38,307 nucleotides of DNA from Oscillospiraceae bacterium. GTDB lineage: Bacteria > Bacillota > Clostridia > Oscillospirales > CAG-272. A program made the translations under genes and the position numbers. The notes below the pieces were generated by a model. The model did not search any database and was not told the DNA's origin. It saw nothing but the letters and a program-made list of their open reading frames with translations. The DNA lies in contig SVUF01000006.1 in NCBI GenBank assembly GCA_015063395.1, positions 1 through 38,307 on the forward strand, written 5' to 3'. Of this stretch, positions 9,015 to 18,042 are shown piece after piece; positions within the stretch are counted from its first letter, which is position 1; every line of letters begins with the position of its first letter.

Positions 9015-10430
9015 ATGAAAAAAATATTATTTGTTGGCTCCGAGGCCAATCCCTTTGCTGCAACGGGCGGTCTTGGTGATGTTCTCGGCTCACTTCCTGC
9101 AGCTCTTAAAGCAGAAAACCCAGACTATGACGTTCGTGTTGTAATGCCTCTTCACTCCCTTGTGAAGCAGGAATTCCGCGATCAGATGGTTGATGTATGT
9201 GAGTTTATTGTACCGCTTGCTTGGAGAAAGCAGTATTGCGGAATTAAAGCACTCACTTTTAACGGCGTAATTTATTACTTCGTTGACAACGAGTATTATT
9301 TTAAGCGTAAAACACTTTACGGAAGTTATGATGACGGAGAAAGATATGCATATTTTTCAAAGGCAGTAATCGAAATGTTTGATTATATAGACTTTGTTCC
9401 CGATGTTCTCCACGCAAACGATTGGCAAAGTGCTCTTACAATTATATATCTTAAAACAAAATACTCATATCCCAAGGTTAAAACAGTTTACACAATTCAT
9501 AATATTGATTATCAGGGAATTTACGGATTTGATATCCTTTGGGACGTTTTTGATATTCCGTATGATCAAAAGTGGATTGTTGAGTATGATAACTGCATTA
9601 ATCTCACAAAGGGTGCCATCGTTTGTGCAGATAAGATCACAACAGTAAGCCATAGATATTCACAAGAAATTCAGACTGAATACTTTGGCACATCTCTTTA
9701 TCATGCAATAGAAAGCAATAAGCACAAGCTTACAGGTATTGTAAACGGTATTGATTATGACCTTTATAATCCTGTAAAGGATAAGCAGATTCCTGCAAAC
9801 TTTTCAAAGAATTACATGACAGGAAAAGCTACATGTAAGGAAGAGGTTCAGAAGAAATTCGGACTTCCTGTTAGGGAGGACGTTCCGATAATCGCTATGA
9901 TCTCCAGACTTGCAACACACAAGGGATTTGACCTTGTTAAATATGTGCTTGAAGAAGCACTTGAGATGGACATTCAGTTTGTTCTCCTTGGAACAGGCGA
10001 AAAGGATCTTGAGGAATTCTTCGCATATGTAGCAAAGAAATATCCTGAAAAGGCTTCTGCAATGCTTGCGTATGATAAAAACCTTGCGAAGCTTCTTTAT
10101 GCCGGAGCTGATATATTCCTTATGCCCTCAAAGAGTGAGCCCTGCGGACTTTCTCAGATGATGGCATCAAGATACGGAACTGTACCGGTTGTAAGAGAGG
10201 TTGGCGGTCTTTATGACACTATCAAACCCTATAATCCCCAGACGGGAAAAGGAAACGGACTCACCTTCGTTTCATATAATGCCCATGATATGCTTGACGC
10301 AGTTAAAAGAGCTGTAGAACTGTATTCTGATAAGGAACAGTGGAAGGTTCTTGTTGAAAATGCGATGAGTGCGGATTTTTCATGGAAAAATTCTGCTTTG
10401 CAGTATATAAAGATGTATAATACACTGTGA
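9015..10430 (+). CDS. glgA: Glycogen synthase (ADP-glucose, GT5)
   Basis: MKKILFVGSEANPFAATGGLGDVLGSLPAAL, AMISRLATHKGFDLV, FLMPSKSEPCGLSQMMASRYGTVPVVREVGGL. Confidence 0.97.
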   Translation: MKKILFVGSEANPFAATGGLGDVLGSLPAALKAENPDYDVRVVMPLHSLVKQEFRDQMVDVCEFIVPLAWRKQYCGIKALTFNGVIYYFVDNEYYFKRKTLYGSYDDGERYAYFSKAVIEMFDYIDFVPDVLHANDWQSALTIIYLKTKYSYPKVKTVYTIHNIDYQGIYGFDILWDVFDIPYDQKWIVEYDNCINLTKGAIVCADKITTVSHRYSQEIQTEYFGTSLYHAIESNKHKLTGIVNGIDYDLYNPVKDKQIPANFSKNYMTGKATCKEEVQKKFGLPVREDVPIIAMISRLATHKGFDLVKYVLEEALEMDIQFVLLGTGEKDLEEFFAYVAKKYPEKASAMLAYDKNLAKLLYAGADIFLMPSKSEPCGLSQMMASRYGTVPVVREVGGLYDTIKPYNPQTGKGNGLTFVSYNAHDMLDAVKRAVELYSDKEQWKVLVENAMSADFSWKNSALQYIKMYNTL

Positions 10431-10470
10431 GGCAAAATAGCGCATACAATTATTGGAGGAACTACTAAGA

Positions 10471-12882
10471 ATGGAATTTAACGATCTGAGAGAAAACATC
10501 TCAAACAAACTTGCCCGCAATTACGGTATATCAATTGCCGAGGCAACTAAGGAACAGCTTTTCCGTGCAATTCAGTTGACGGTAAGAGATATGCTTGCAC
10601 AGAATCGGGCGAATTATAATAACAAAGTAAAGGATCAGAACGGAAAGAGAGTATACTACCTTTGCATTGAATTCCTTATGGGAAGACAGATGAAAAATAA
10701 TCTCATGAACCTTGGTATTGACAAGGAAATTGAAAATATTCTTTCTGAAAGCGAGCATACCCTTGAGGATATTTACAATTGTGAAGCTGACCCCGGACTT
10801 GGAAACGGCGGTCTTGGAAGACTTGCAGCATGCTTTATCGATGCCCTTACAACATGTGATTATCCTGCTACAGGACACTCAATTCTTTATGAATTCGGTC
10901 TTTTCAAGCAGAAAATCATTGACGGTAACCAGATTGAGCTTCCTGACGAATGGCTTTCAACAGGATCAACTTGGCTCGTTCCGAGACATGACCGCGCATT
11001 TAATGTAAGATTCGGCGGTAAGGTTTCCGAAGTTTGGAACGGAACAAAGCTTGATATTATTCATACCGACTACGAAGAAGTAAGCGCAATTCCTTATGAC
11101 CTTTTTGTTTCAGGAGCGGATTCTGAAGCGGTAAATATTTTAAGACTTTGGAAAGCAAAGGATACTTCAACTTTCAACATGAATCTTTTCTCTCAGGGAG
11201 AGTATGTAAAAGCAATTCAGCAGAGCACAAATGCAGAAGTAATTTCCAAGGTGCTTTATCCTGCGGATAACCACACAGAAGGAAAGCTTCTTCGTTTGAC
11301 ACAGCAGTATTTCATGGTATCAGCAGCAGTACAGAATATTCTTTCTGACCATTTACGTCGTTACGGAACACTTTCAAACCTCAAGGATAATGTAGCAATT
11401 CACATAAATGATACACATCCTGCGGTTGTTGTTCCCGAGCTTATGCGTATACTGCTTGATCAGTATTCATATTCATGGGAGGATGCTTGGGATATTGTAC
11501 GTAATACCATATCATATACAAACCATACAGTATTGCCCGAAGCCCTTGAGACATGGAATGTTGACCTTTTCAGACTTAAGCTTCCAAGAATTTATTCTAT
11601 CATCGAGGAGCTTAACCGTCGTTTCTGCGCAGAGCTTTGGGAGGCATATCCAGGAGACTGGGACAGAATTTCAAGAATGTCAATTATCAGTAACAACTGC
11701 ATCAAGATGGCGAACCTGTCCGTATATGCTTCGCATACTGTAAACGGAGTTTCAGCTCTCCATTCAGATATTCTTAAGAAGACTGTATTCCACGATTTTT
11801 ATAAACATACACCTGAAAAGTTCACAAATGTTACAAACGGTATTGTTCACAGACGTTGGCTCTGCTACAGCAACCCCGGACTTTGTAAGCTTCTTGATGA
11901 GTGTATTGGTACATCATATCGTAAAGAGCCTGAAAAGCTTGCTGATTTCTTGAAGTATCAAGACGATCAGTCAGTTCTTGAGCAGCTCCAGAAGATCAAA
12001 TATGAAAACAAGGTAAGATTTGCAGAGTATGCAAAGGGAAGAACAGGAATTACACTTGATCCTTCATCATTATTCGATGTTCAGATTAAGCGTATGCATG
12101 AGTACAAGAGACAGCTTCTCAATACTCTTCGTATTATCTATCTCTATGATCTTCTCATGGAGAACCCTGATTACCCAATGACTCCCAAAACATTCATTTT
12201 CGGTGCAAAAGCTGCGCCCGGATATGATATGGCAAAGAAGATCATAAGACTCATTTGTGCAATTTCGGCAGATATAGAAAAGCATCCTAAGATCAAGGAA
12301 AAGCTCCAGGTTGTATTTATGGAGGACTATAATGTTTCTATGGCTGAGGTTCTCATTCCTTCTGCAGATGTTTCCGAGCAGATCTCACTTGCAGGTAAGG
12401 AAGCCAGCGGTACAGGTAACATGAAGCTTATGATCAACGGTGCTTTGACCATCGGTACTCTTGACGGTGCAAACGTTGAAATGCATTCACTTGTTGGCGA
12501 TGATAACATCTACATTTTCGGTATGAGAGCTGAAGAGGTTGATGAAATGTGGAAGAGAGGTTATAACTCTTCTGAGTATTATAACCACAGCGAAGCAGTT
12601 AGAAGAACAGTCAAGAGACTTGGAATCGGATTTAACGGTCACGAGTTTACTGAATTTGTAAATTATTTGCTCATGATGCAGGGTATTTCCGACCCCTACA
12701 TGTGTCTTGCTGACTTTGAGTCATATTGCATGGCACACAATAGAATTGAAAGAGATTTCCAGGATAAACCCAAGTGGAACAAGAAATCACTTATCAATAT
12801 CGGTTCTGCAGGATTTTTTGCGGCAGACCGCAGTGTAACTGAATACTGCAATAACATCTGGAAGGCAACTCCTGTAAGATAA
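10471..12882 (+). CDS. glgP: Glycogen/alpha-glucan phosphorylase (GT35)
   Basis: CIEFLMGRQMKNNLMNLG, ADPGLGNGGLGRLAACFIDA, PLP site EASGTGNMKLMINGALTIGTLDGANVE. ATG at 10471 follows GGAGGA (10455-10460); the track start at 10453 is a TTG. Confidence 0.97.
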   Translation: MEFNDLRENISNKLARNYGISIAEATKEQLFRAIQLTVRDMLAQNRANYNNKVKDQNGKRVYYLCIEFLMGRQMKNNLMNLGIDKEIENILSESEHTLEDIYNCEADPGLGNGGLGRLAACFIDALTTCDYPATGHSILYEFGLFKQKIIDGNQIELPDEWLSTGSTWLVPRHDRAFNVRFGGKVSEVWNGTKLDIIHTDYEEVSAIPYDLFVSGADSEAVNILRLWKAKDTSTFNMNLFSQGEYVKAIQQSTNAEVISKVLYPADNHTEGKLLRLTQQYFMVSAAVQNILSDHLRRYGTLSNLKDNVAIHINDTHPAVVVPELMRILLDQYSYSWEDAWDIVRNTISYTNHTVLPEALETWNVDLFRLKLPRIYSIIEELNRRFCAELWEAYPGDWDRISRMSIISNNCIKMANLSVYASHTVNGVSALHSDILKKTVFHDFYKHTPEKFTNVTNGIVHRRWLCYSNPGLCKLLDECIGTSYRKEPEKLADFLKYQDDQSVLEQLQKIKYENKVRFAEYAKGRTGITLDPSSLFDVQIKRMHEYKRQLLNTLRIIYLYDLLMENPDYPMTPKTFIFGAKAAPGYDMAKKIIRLICAISADIEKHPKIKEKLQVVFMEDYNVSMAEVLIPSADVSEQISLAGKEASGTGNMKLMINGALTIGTLDGANVEMHSLVGDDNIYIFGMRAEEVDEMWKRGYNSSEYYNHSEAVRRTVKRLGIGFNGHEFTEFVNYLLMMQGISDPYMCLADFESYCMAHNRIERDFQDKPKWNKKSLINIGSAGFFAADRSVTEYCNNIWKATPVR

Positions 12883-12903
12883 GCTAAATCTATTATAAAG
12901 AAT

Positions 12904-12949
12904 AAAGCTGTTGCGATATCTGCAGCCTCTGCAATGTTGCAACAGCTTT
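12904..12949 (+). terminator. Intrinsic terminator after glgP
   Basis: AAAGCTGTTGC ... GCAACAGCTTT perfect 11-bp stem followed by T tract. Confidence 0.8.
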
Positions 12950-12964
12950 TTTTAAGGGACAAAA

Positions 12965-14824
12965 ATGAAAAATTTTGAACACAAAATAATTGAATTATGT
13001 ATTCAAGATTCAAATGGCGAAAAAATTGGATTTAACTCGCCTGACAATACTGAAATCAAACTTGTTTTAAAAATAAGTAAGGATCTCTATGCCAAAAATG
13101 TCATTCTTTATTGGCAAAATGAGGAATTCTCCCTTTCCTGTGAGAGAGACGGAGTTTCCTTTACAAAGATATTTAACACAAAAGAGCTTGGCGTTGGATT
13201 ATATCATTTCCATTATCAAATAATCGATACCTGCGGAAAGATGTATTTTTATGTTTATGACGGTGAGATTGACGGTCTTCTTTTAGAGCACTCATATAAT
13301 ATTGAGCAGTTTTCATTTCTCGTGTATTCTTCAAGCTATAAAACTCCCGATAGATTTAAGGGCGGTATTATGTATCAGATCTTTCCGGATAGATTTTTGC
13401 GTTCCGGTAAGGTAAATGCAGAAAGAGAAGATTCTGTAGTTTATGAGGATTGGGAAAACGGTATACCTGAGTATGCCAAGTATCCGGGTGGAAGCCTTAA
13501 AAATAACACATTTTTCTGCGGTGATCTTTATGGAGTTGCGGAAAAGCTTGATTATTTGCTGTCTCTTGGTGTAGATATAATATATTTGAACCCTATATTC
13601 AAGGCATATTCAAATCACCGTTACGATACGGGTGATTATATGCAAATTGATGAACTCTTGGGAGGAGAAGAAGCCTTTAAGGAGCTTATTTCCCAATGCA
13701 AAAAAAGAAACATCAAGATTATACTTGACGGTGTTTTCAATCATACAGGGGACAACAGTATTTATTTTAATAAATACGGTAAATATGGCGACGGCGGTGC
13801 TTACCGATCAAAAAAATCAGAGTATTATAATTGGTATTCCTTTAGTGTTTGGAACAAAAAATATGAAAGCTGGTGGGGAATTGACATTCTTCCAAGAGTG
13901 AAGTCCGACGAGCCCTCATACAGAGAGTTTATAAACGGTGAAAACGGCGTTGTCAGAAAGTATCTTAAAATGGGTGTCGACGGGTGGAGACTTGATGTTG
14001 CGGACGAATTAAGTGATGATTTTATTGTAAATCTCAGAAAAGCCGCAAAAGCCGAGAAAGAGGACTCAATCGTATACGGTGAAGTTTGGGAGGACGCGTC
14101 CACAAAAATTTCATACGGAAAAGAAAGAAAATACTTACAGGGATTCGAGCTTGATTCTGTTATGAATTATCCCATTAAAAATGCAATCACCTCATATCTC
14201 ATTTCGGGAAATTCGGATATCATATATAAGGCAGCTGAAAAAATCTATTCTCACTATCCCAAACCAACTGTTGATGTACTCATGAACATGCTTGGCACTC
14301 ATGATACACCAAGAATTTTGACTGTATTGGCAGGAATGCCCGATGATGGTATGCCCAACGACTACAAGGCAAAATCGCGACTTTCTTCGGAGCAGAGAAG
14401 TATTGCTAAAAAAAGATTGACATTAGCAATTTGTCTTATTATGACATTGCCGGGAATTCCCAGTATTTATTACGGAGATGAAGCAGGTATGGAGGGATAT
14501 GGAGATCCTTTCAACCGTTTTCCGTACCCTTGGGGTAAGGAAGATATGGACATCCTTGGCTCATATAGACGATTTGCAGCAGCAAGACTGTCGTCGGACG
14601 TTTATAAAGACGGTAAATACAGATGTCTTGTTCATGAAAATTCCGTTTTTGCATTTGAAAGATATAATTCAAATGCATCAGCAGTTACTGTTGTTAACGG
14701 AGGTTCAGGAATTTATACTATGAAACTTGAGAAGGAATACACATCCCTTCTTACAGGTATTAAGTATAAGGACAGCATGGATATACTTCCAATGACATGC
14801 GATATACTTGTCGCAGAAATATAA
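12965..14824 (+). CDS. GH13 alpha-amylase family protein, neopullulanase/cyclomaltodextrinase-like
   Basis: All four GH13 regions present: DGVFNHTG, GWRLDVADELSD, YGEVWEDAS, LGTHDTPR; catalytic Asp/Glu/Asp retained. Confidence 0.93.
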   Translation: MKNFEHKIIELCIQDSNGEKIGFNSPDNTEIKLVLKISKDLYAKNVILYWQNEEFSLSCERDGVSFTKIFNTKELGVGLYHFHYQIIDTCGKMYFYVYDGEIDGLLLEHSYNIEQFSFLVYSSSYKTPDRFKGGIMYQIFPDRFLRSGKVNAEREDSVVYEDWENGIPEYAKYPGGSLKNNTFFCGDLYGVAEKLDYLLSLGVDIIYLNPIFKAYSNHRYDTGDYMQIDELLGGEEAFKELISQCKKRNIKIILDGVFNHTGDNSIYFNKYGKYGDGGAYRSKKSEYYNWYSFSVWNKKYESWWGIDILPRVKSDEPSYREFINGENGVVRKYLKMGVDGWRLDVADELSDDFIVNLRKAAKAEKEDSIVYGEVWEDASTKISYGKERKYLQGFELDSVMNYPIKNAITSYLISGNSDIIYKAAEKIYSHYPKPTVDVLMNMLGTHDTPRILTVLAGMPDDGMPNDYKAKSRLSSEQRSIAKKRLTLAICLIMTLPGIPSIYYGDEAGMEGYGDPFNRFPYPWGKEDMDILGSYRRFAAARLSSDVYKDGKYRCLVHENSVFAFERYNSNASAVTVVNGGSGIYTMKLEKEYTSLLTGIKYKDSMDILPMTCDILVAEI

Positions 14825-14872
14825 AATAGAAGTGATTTGTATTTTTTGTCGCAATTTGACACACTGTAATTC

Positions 14873-14901
14873 TTGACAATTCGAAAAAAAGGTGGTAAAA
14901 T
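14873..14901 (+). promoter_or_regulatory. Putative sigma-A promoter for smpB (and possibly tmRNA)
   Basis: TTGACA (14873-14878), 17-bp spacer, TAAAAT (14896-14901). Confidence 0.7.
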
Positions 14902-14929
14902 ATTTAAACTGAAACGGTGAGGTGAAAAT

Positions 14930-15400
14930 ATGGATAAGAAAGGAAGAAAGATCATCGCACAAAATAAAAAGGCATATCATGATTATTTTGTGGATGAAAC
15001 ATATGAAGCAGGAATTGAGCTTTTCGGAACTGAAGTTAAATCTGTCAGACTTGGTGCTGTAAATCTCAAGGATTCATTTTGTTCCATAGACGACGGTGAG
15101 ATTTTCACAAACGGTATCCGTATAAGTCCTTACGAAAAAGGCAATATTTTTAACAAGGATCCCATGAGAAAGAAAAGACTTTTAATGCATAAAAAGGAGA
15201 TATTAAAGCTTTTTGGTCTTGTGGGCAGACAGGGATATGCCATAATTCCGCTGTCACTGTATTTTTCGGGTTCAAGAGTGAAGGTGGAAATTGGTCTTTG
15301 CAGAGGTAAAAAGCTTTACGATAAACGCGAATCCTTGGCAAAGGCACAGGCAAAACGTGATATGGACAGAGCATCTAAAAATTCAAGAAACGGATATTAA
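14930..15400 (+). CDS. smpB: SsrA-binding protein
   Basis: [83 protein letters not shown]; adjacent to tmRNA. Confidence 0.97.
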   Translation: MDKKGRKIIAQNKKAYHDYFVDETYEAGIELFGTEVKSVRLGAVNLKDSFCSIDDGEIFTNGIRISPYEKGNIFNKDPMRKKRLLMHKKEILKLFGLVGRQGYAIIPLSLYFSGSRVKVEIGLCRGKKLYDKRESLAKAQAKRDMDRASKNSRNGY

Positions 15401-15413
15401 ATCCGTTTTATAC

Positions 15414-15778
15414 GGGCCAGTAATGGTTTCGACGGGGATTTTGAGGTACGATAAGCGAGCAGAGTCTGGACAAACTCTTAAATCCTGTTCAATTAAATAT
15501 AAACGCTAACAATAGAGTAGCTCTCGCAGCGTAAAGCTGCCGTTGCCCAATAGCGGCAACCTGTCACGGTCATGAGTACCACGGCTTGCCCGTGACGTTT
15601 TAAGTGGTGAACGTGAACTGTCAGTTTTCGTTTATAGCAGTCACGGATAAAAACGATACCGACGATCAAGCCTGATATTTGGCGTGTGACTCGGGAAATA
15701 ATAGTAAAATATCTGCGCTCGGAGAAGGTTGTATCAAGAGGTTTTCGGACAGGGGTTCGACTCCCCTCTGGTCCACCA
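15414..15778 (+). ncRNA. ssrA: Transfer-messenger RNA (tmRNA)
   Basis: 5' GGGCCAGTAATGGTTTCGACGGG and 3' GGTTCGACTCCCCTCTGGTCCACCA; 7-bp acceptor stem GGGCCAG/CTGGTCC (one G-U); tag ORF GCT AAC AAT AGA GTA GCT CTC GCA GCG TAA at 15505-15534. Confidence 0.96.
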
Positions 15779-15780
15779 AA

Positions 15781-15807
15781 AAAGCTGTCATTTAGGATGA
15801 CGGCTTT
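15781..15807 (+). terminator. Intrinsic terminator after tmRNA
   Basis: AAAGCTGTCAT-TTAGG-ATGACGGCTTT (one G-U) followed by T tract. Confidence 0.9.
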
Positions 15808-15880
15808 TTTTTTCTAATAAAACATTTCAAATAAAAATTATTATAACAATTAGATTTTTAATGTGTTTTTCAACTAAAAC

Positions 15881-15909
15881 TTGACAAAAGTCAAAAAATA
15901 AGTTATGAT
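15881..15909 (+). promoter_or_regulatory. Putative sigma-A promoter
   Basis: TTGACA (15881-15886), 17-bp spacer, TATGAT (15904-15909). Confidence 0.65.
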
Positions 15910-15941
15910 ATAAGAAATAAACACCAAGGAGATCAACTAAC

Positions 15942-16400
15942 ATGGAACCCATAGCTTTTATAATTCTTTTGTTTTTTGTGTGTCTTGTAGCTTTTATATT
16001 TTTATTTAATTCTTTTTTTACAGAGAAAAAGAATCGTAAAGATTCAGTAAATCACGATTCATCAAAAACATATTTTTATTATCTTTTGGAAACTAACAAG
16101 GAAACAGCCATAGAAAAATTGACAATAAGAAACATCAATGATATTCTCGATTTCACTTTTGATCCCGATGCTCATAAAATTACTTTTTCTCACCGTGAAG
16201 TAAATTATGACTTTGACATTTCGTTTTATAGCCTTCAATCATATTCATATATGATTGCCAAGAGTAATACTCCCATGGACGAACACAGTAGTTTCCCGGT
16301 CGTTGTCAATTCGTTTTTTGGAAAAAAGCTGAACACAACACCTGTTGAAGCTCATTATTTTGAAGCACTTTTAAAAAACAATAATATTGAATTAAAATAA
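15942..16400 (+). CDS. Hypothetical protein with N-terminal TM helix
   Basis: MEPIAFIILLFFVCLVAFIFLFNSFF TM; RBS AAGGAGA; no recognised domain. Confidence 0.7.
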   Translation: MEPIAFIILLFFVCLVAFIFLFNSFFTEKKNRKDSVNHDSSKTYFYYLLETNKETAIEKLTIRNINDILDFTFDPDAHKITFSHREVNYDFDISFYSLQSYSYMIAKSNTPMDEHSSFPVVVNSFFGKKLNTTPVEAHYFEALLKNNNIELK

Positions 16401-16423
16401 TTAAATTATTTCCTGTAAAACTA

Positions 16424-16452
16424 TTGAAAATTTTTATACAATGTATTATAAT
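16424..16452 (+). promoter_or_regulatory. Putative sigma-A promoter
   Basis: TTGAAA (16424-16429), 17-bp spacer, TATAAT (16447-16452). Confidence 0.6.
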
Positions 16453-16489
16453 ACTTGAGTATGAATAAAAAATTTTGGAGGTTTATTTT

Positions 16490-17119
16490 ATGGCTTATAA
16501 AGCAAAGAAAATCACAAGCGCTGCCGGTCGTTTTTCTAACTCAACTGTAACGAACAGTGATGAATCCTTTAAGAAACCAAATGTTGCTGACTATACTGTT
16601 AAAAAGAAGGTAGAAGGTCAGTACAGAACAAAGCGTATTCTTTACTGGGTTGTATATGTTGCGGCAATACTCGGTCTTTTTGTTGGAGGAATTGCGGCAG
16701 GACTCGGTGAACTTATGGTAATTATGGCATTTGTTCTCTTTGTTGGAGCATGGGTTGTTGAATTCTTTACATGGCGCTATTTTTGCATAGATTATTCATA
16801 TGCAATAGAAAACAGCGAATTTTTTGCAACAGAGATCTACGGCGAAAGAGCTGACAAGCTTCTTGTAAGAATTAAAATGTCACAGATCAAAAAGGTTGCT
16901 CCCTATGAAGGTGCCGACAAAGAAGCCCTTAAGTCTAAGACTTTTTCAAAAAAGGTTGAAATAATGTCTACATATTCTTCTCCCGATATTTATTACCTCA
17001 TTTATGATGACGAAAAGGGTGGAGAAGGACTTGTAATATTTGACGCTTGCTCAAAGTCACTTACTGCTTTTAAATACTATAATTCAAACGGTACCGTTGT
17101 CAGAAATACAACAAGATAA
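16490..17119 (+). CDS. Hypothetical membrane protein
   Basis: Two adjacent TM helices (LYWVVYVAAILGLFVGGIAAGLGELMVIMAFVLFVGAWVVEFF). ATG at 16490 preceded by TTGGAGG; the track start at 16475 lies upstream of that RBS. Confidence 0.75.
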   Translation: MAYKAKKITSAAGRFSNSTVTNSDESFKKPNVADYTVKKKVEGQYRTKRILYWVVYVAAILGLFVGGIAAGLGELMVIMAFVLFVGAWVVEFFTWRYFCIDYSYAIENSEFFATEIYGERADKLLVRIKMSQIKKVAPYEGADKEALKSKTFSKKVEIMSTYSSPDIYYLIYDDEKGGEGLVIFDACSKSLTAFKYYNSNGTVVRNTTR

Positions 17120-17127
17120 ATTTAAAG

Positions 17128-17169
17128 AAATATGGCTGTAAAAACTTTTAGGTTCTTACAGCCATATTT
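17128..17169. terminator. Bidirectional intrinsic terminator between convergent genes
   Basis: AAATATGGCTGTAA ... TTACAGCCATATTT perfect 14-bp stem. Confidence 0.85.
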
Positions 17170-17574
17170 TTACCTTTTAGAAAGGACTTTTCGATGCTTT
17201 TTCTTTTTATTTCTTCCTCTTATGCAATATGAAGACAGTACACAAATTCCCATCATTAATAGAACCTTATAAAAAACACTGAATATATTAAAGTCATTAT
17301 TACTCCATAATAAAGCTGTAACTATTTGAAGTGTGCAGAATATCGCTCCGGATATAATTGGTATATTTGTGTTTTTTCTTTTGGAAAGAATTGAAGAAAT
17401 GATGCTGCAGGTCAAAGCACCGATCAGTAGCCCAAGTATTCCGGAGTTATCGGAATATTTAGATGGATCTTCTTTGGTATAGGTTATTAGAGCAAATAAG
17501 AACAAAAAGAGAAGCGCTGCAAACTCGGCAAAGAAAACCGATATTACAACGCTTTTTACATTTTCTCTATTCAT
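17170..17574 (-). CDS. TIGR04086-like membrane protein
   Basis: Four predicted TM segments and position next to yajC. ATG at 17574 (MNRENVKS) follows GGAGG and is preferred over the track start at 17613. Confidence 0.6.
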   Translation of the reverse strand: MNRENVKSVVISVFFAEFAALLFLFLFALITYTKEDPSKYSDNSGILGLLIGALTCSIISSILSKRKNTNIPIISGAIFCTLQIVTALLWSNNDFNIFSVFYKVLLMMGICVLSSYCIRGRNKKKKHRKVLSKR

Positions 17575-17625
17575 TTGAAAGCCTCCGAATATATTTTTTA
17601 ACAATATATTCAATAAGCCTTGAAA

Positions 17626-17943
17626 TTATTCTGCGTCTTCAGCCTTAACATCAACAGACTTAACTGCGGATTTGAGGAATCTGATCTTTGTTCTGTCTTT
17701 TGTTGTTTCGATAACAATTGTCTCTTCCTTAACATTAACAACTCTGCCAACGATTCCGCCGATGGTTGTGACTTCATCTCCGATCTTTATGGAATCCTTC
17801 ATTTCTTGAAGAGCCTTTTCTTCTTTTTTCTGTTTTCTTGACATGAAAAAGAAAAGAACGATTACAAAAACAAGCATCATTATAGCTGGGAATAGAGTGT
17901 TGGGCTGACCGTCAGCACTCATTGAAAGAATAAAGTAGTTCAT
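17626..17943 (-). CDS. yajC: Preprotein translocase subunit YajC
   Basis: Single N-terminal TM then KKEEKALQEMKDSIKIGDEVTTIGGIVGRVVNVKEETIVIETTKDRTKIRFLKSAV. Confidence 0.93.
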   Translation of the reverse strand: MNYFILSMSADGQPNTLFPAIMMLVFVIVLFFFMSRKQKKEEKALQEMKDSIKIGDEVTTIGGIVGRVVNVKEETIVIETTKDRTKIRFLKSAVKSVDVKAEDAE

Positions 17944-18042
17944 CTATGCCTCCGTAAATTTAAAATATCATTTAATATAATATACTAATTCTTGGGAAAA
18001 ATCAAGTCTTTTTTTGAATATTAATAAAATTTAAGTATTTAG

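Noticed and set aside
10531-10878. 115-aa minus-strand ORF inside glgP
   Set aside because: Antisense shadow ORF; Cys/Ile/Ser-rich composition typical of reverse-frame translation.
15291-15509. 72-aa plus-strand ORF spanning smpB end and tmRNA 5' part
   Set aside because: Overlaps the smpB gene in another frame and runs into the structural RNA; not a gene.
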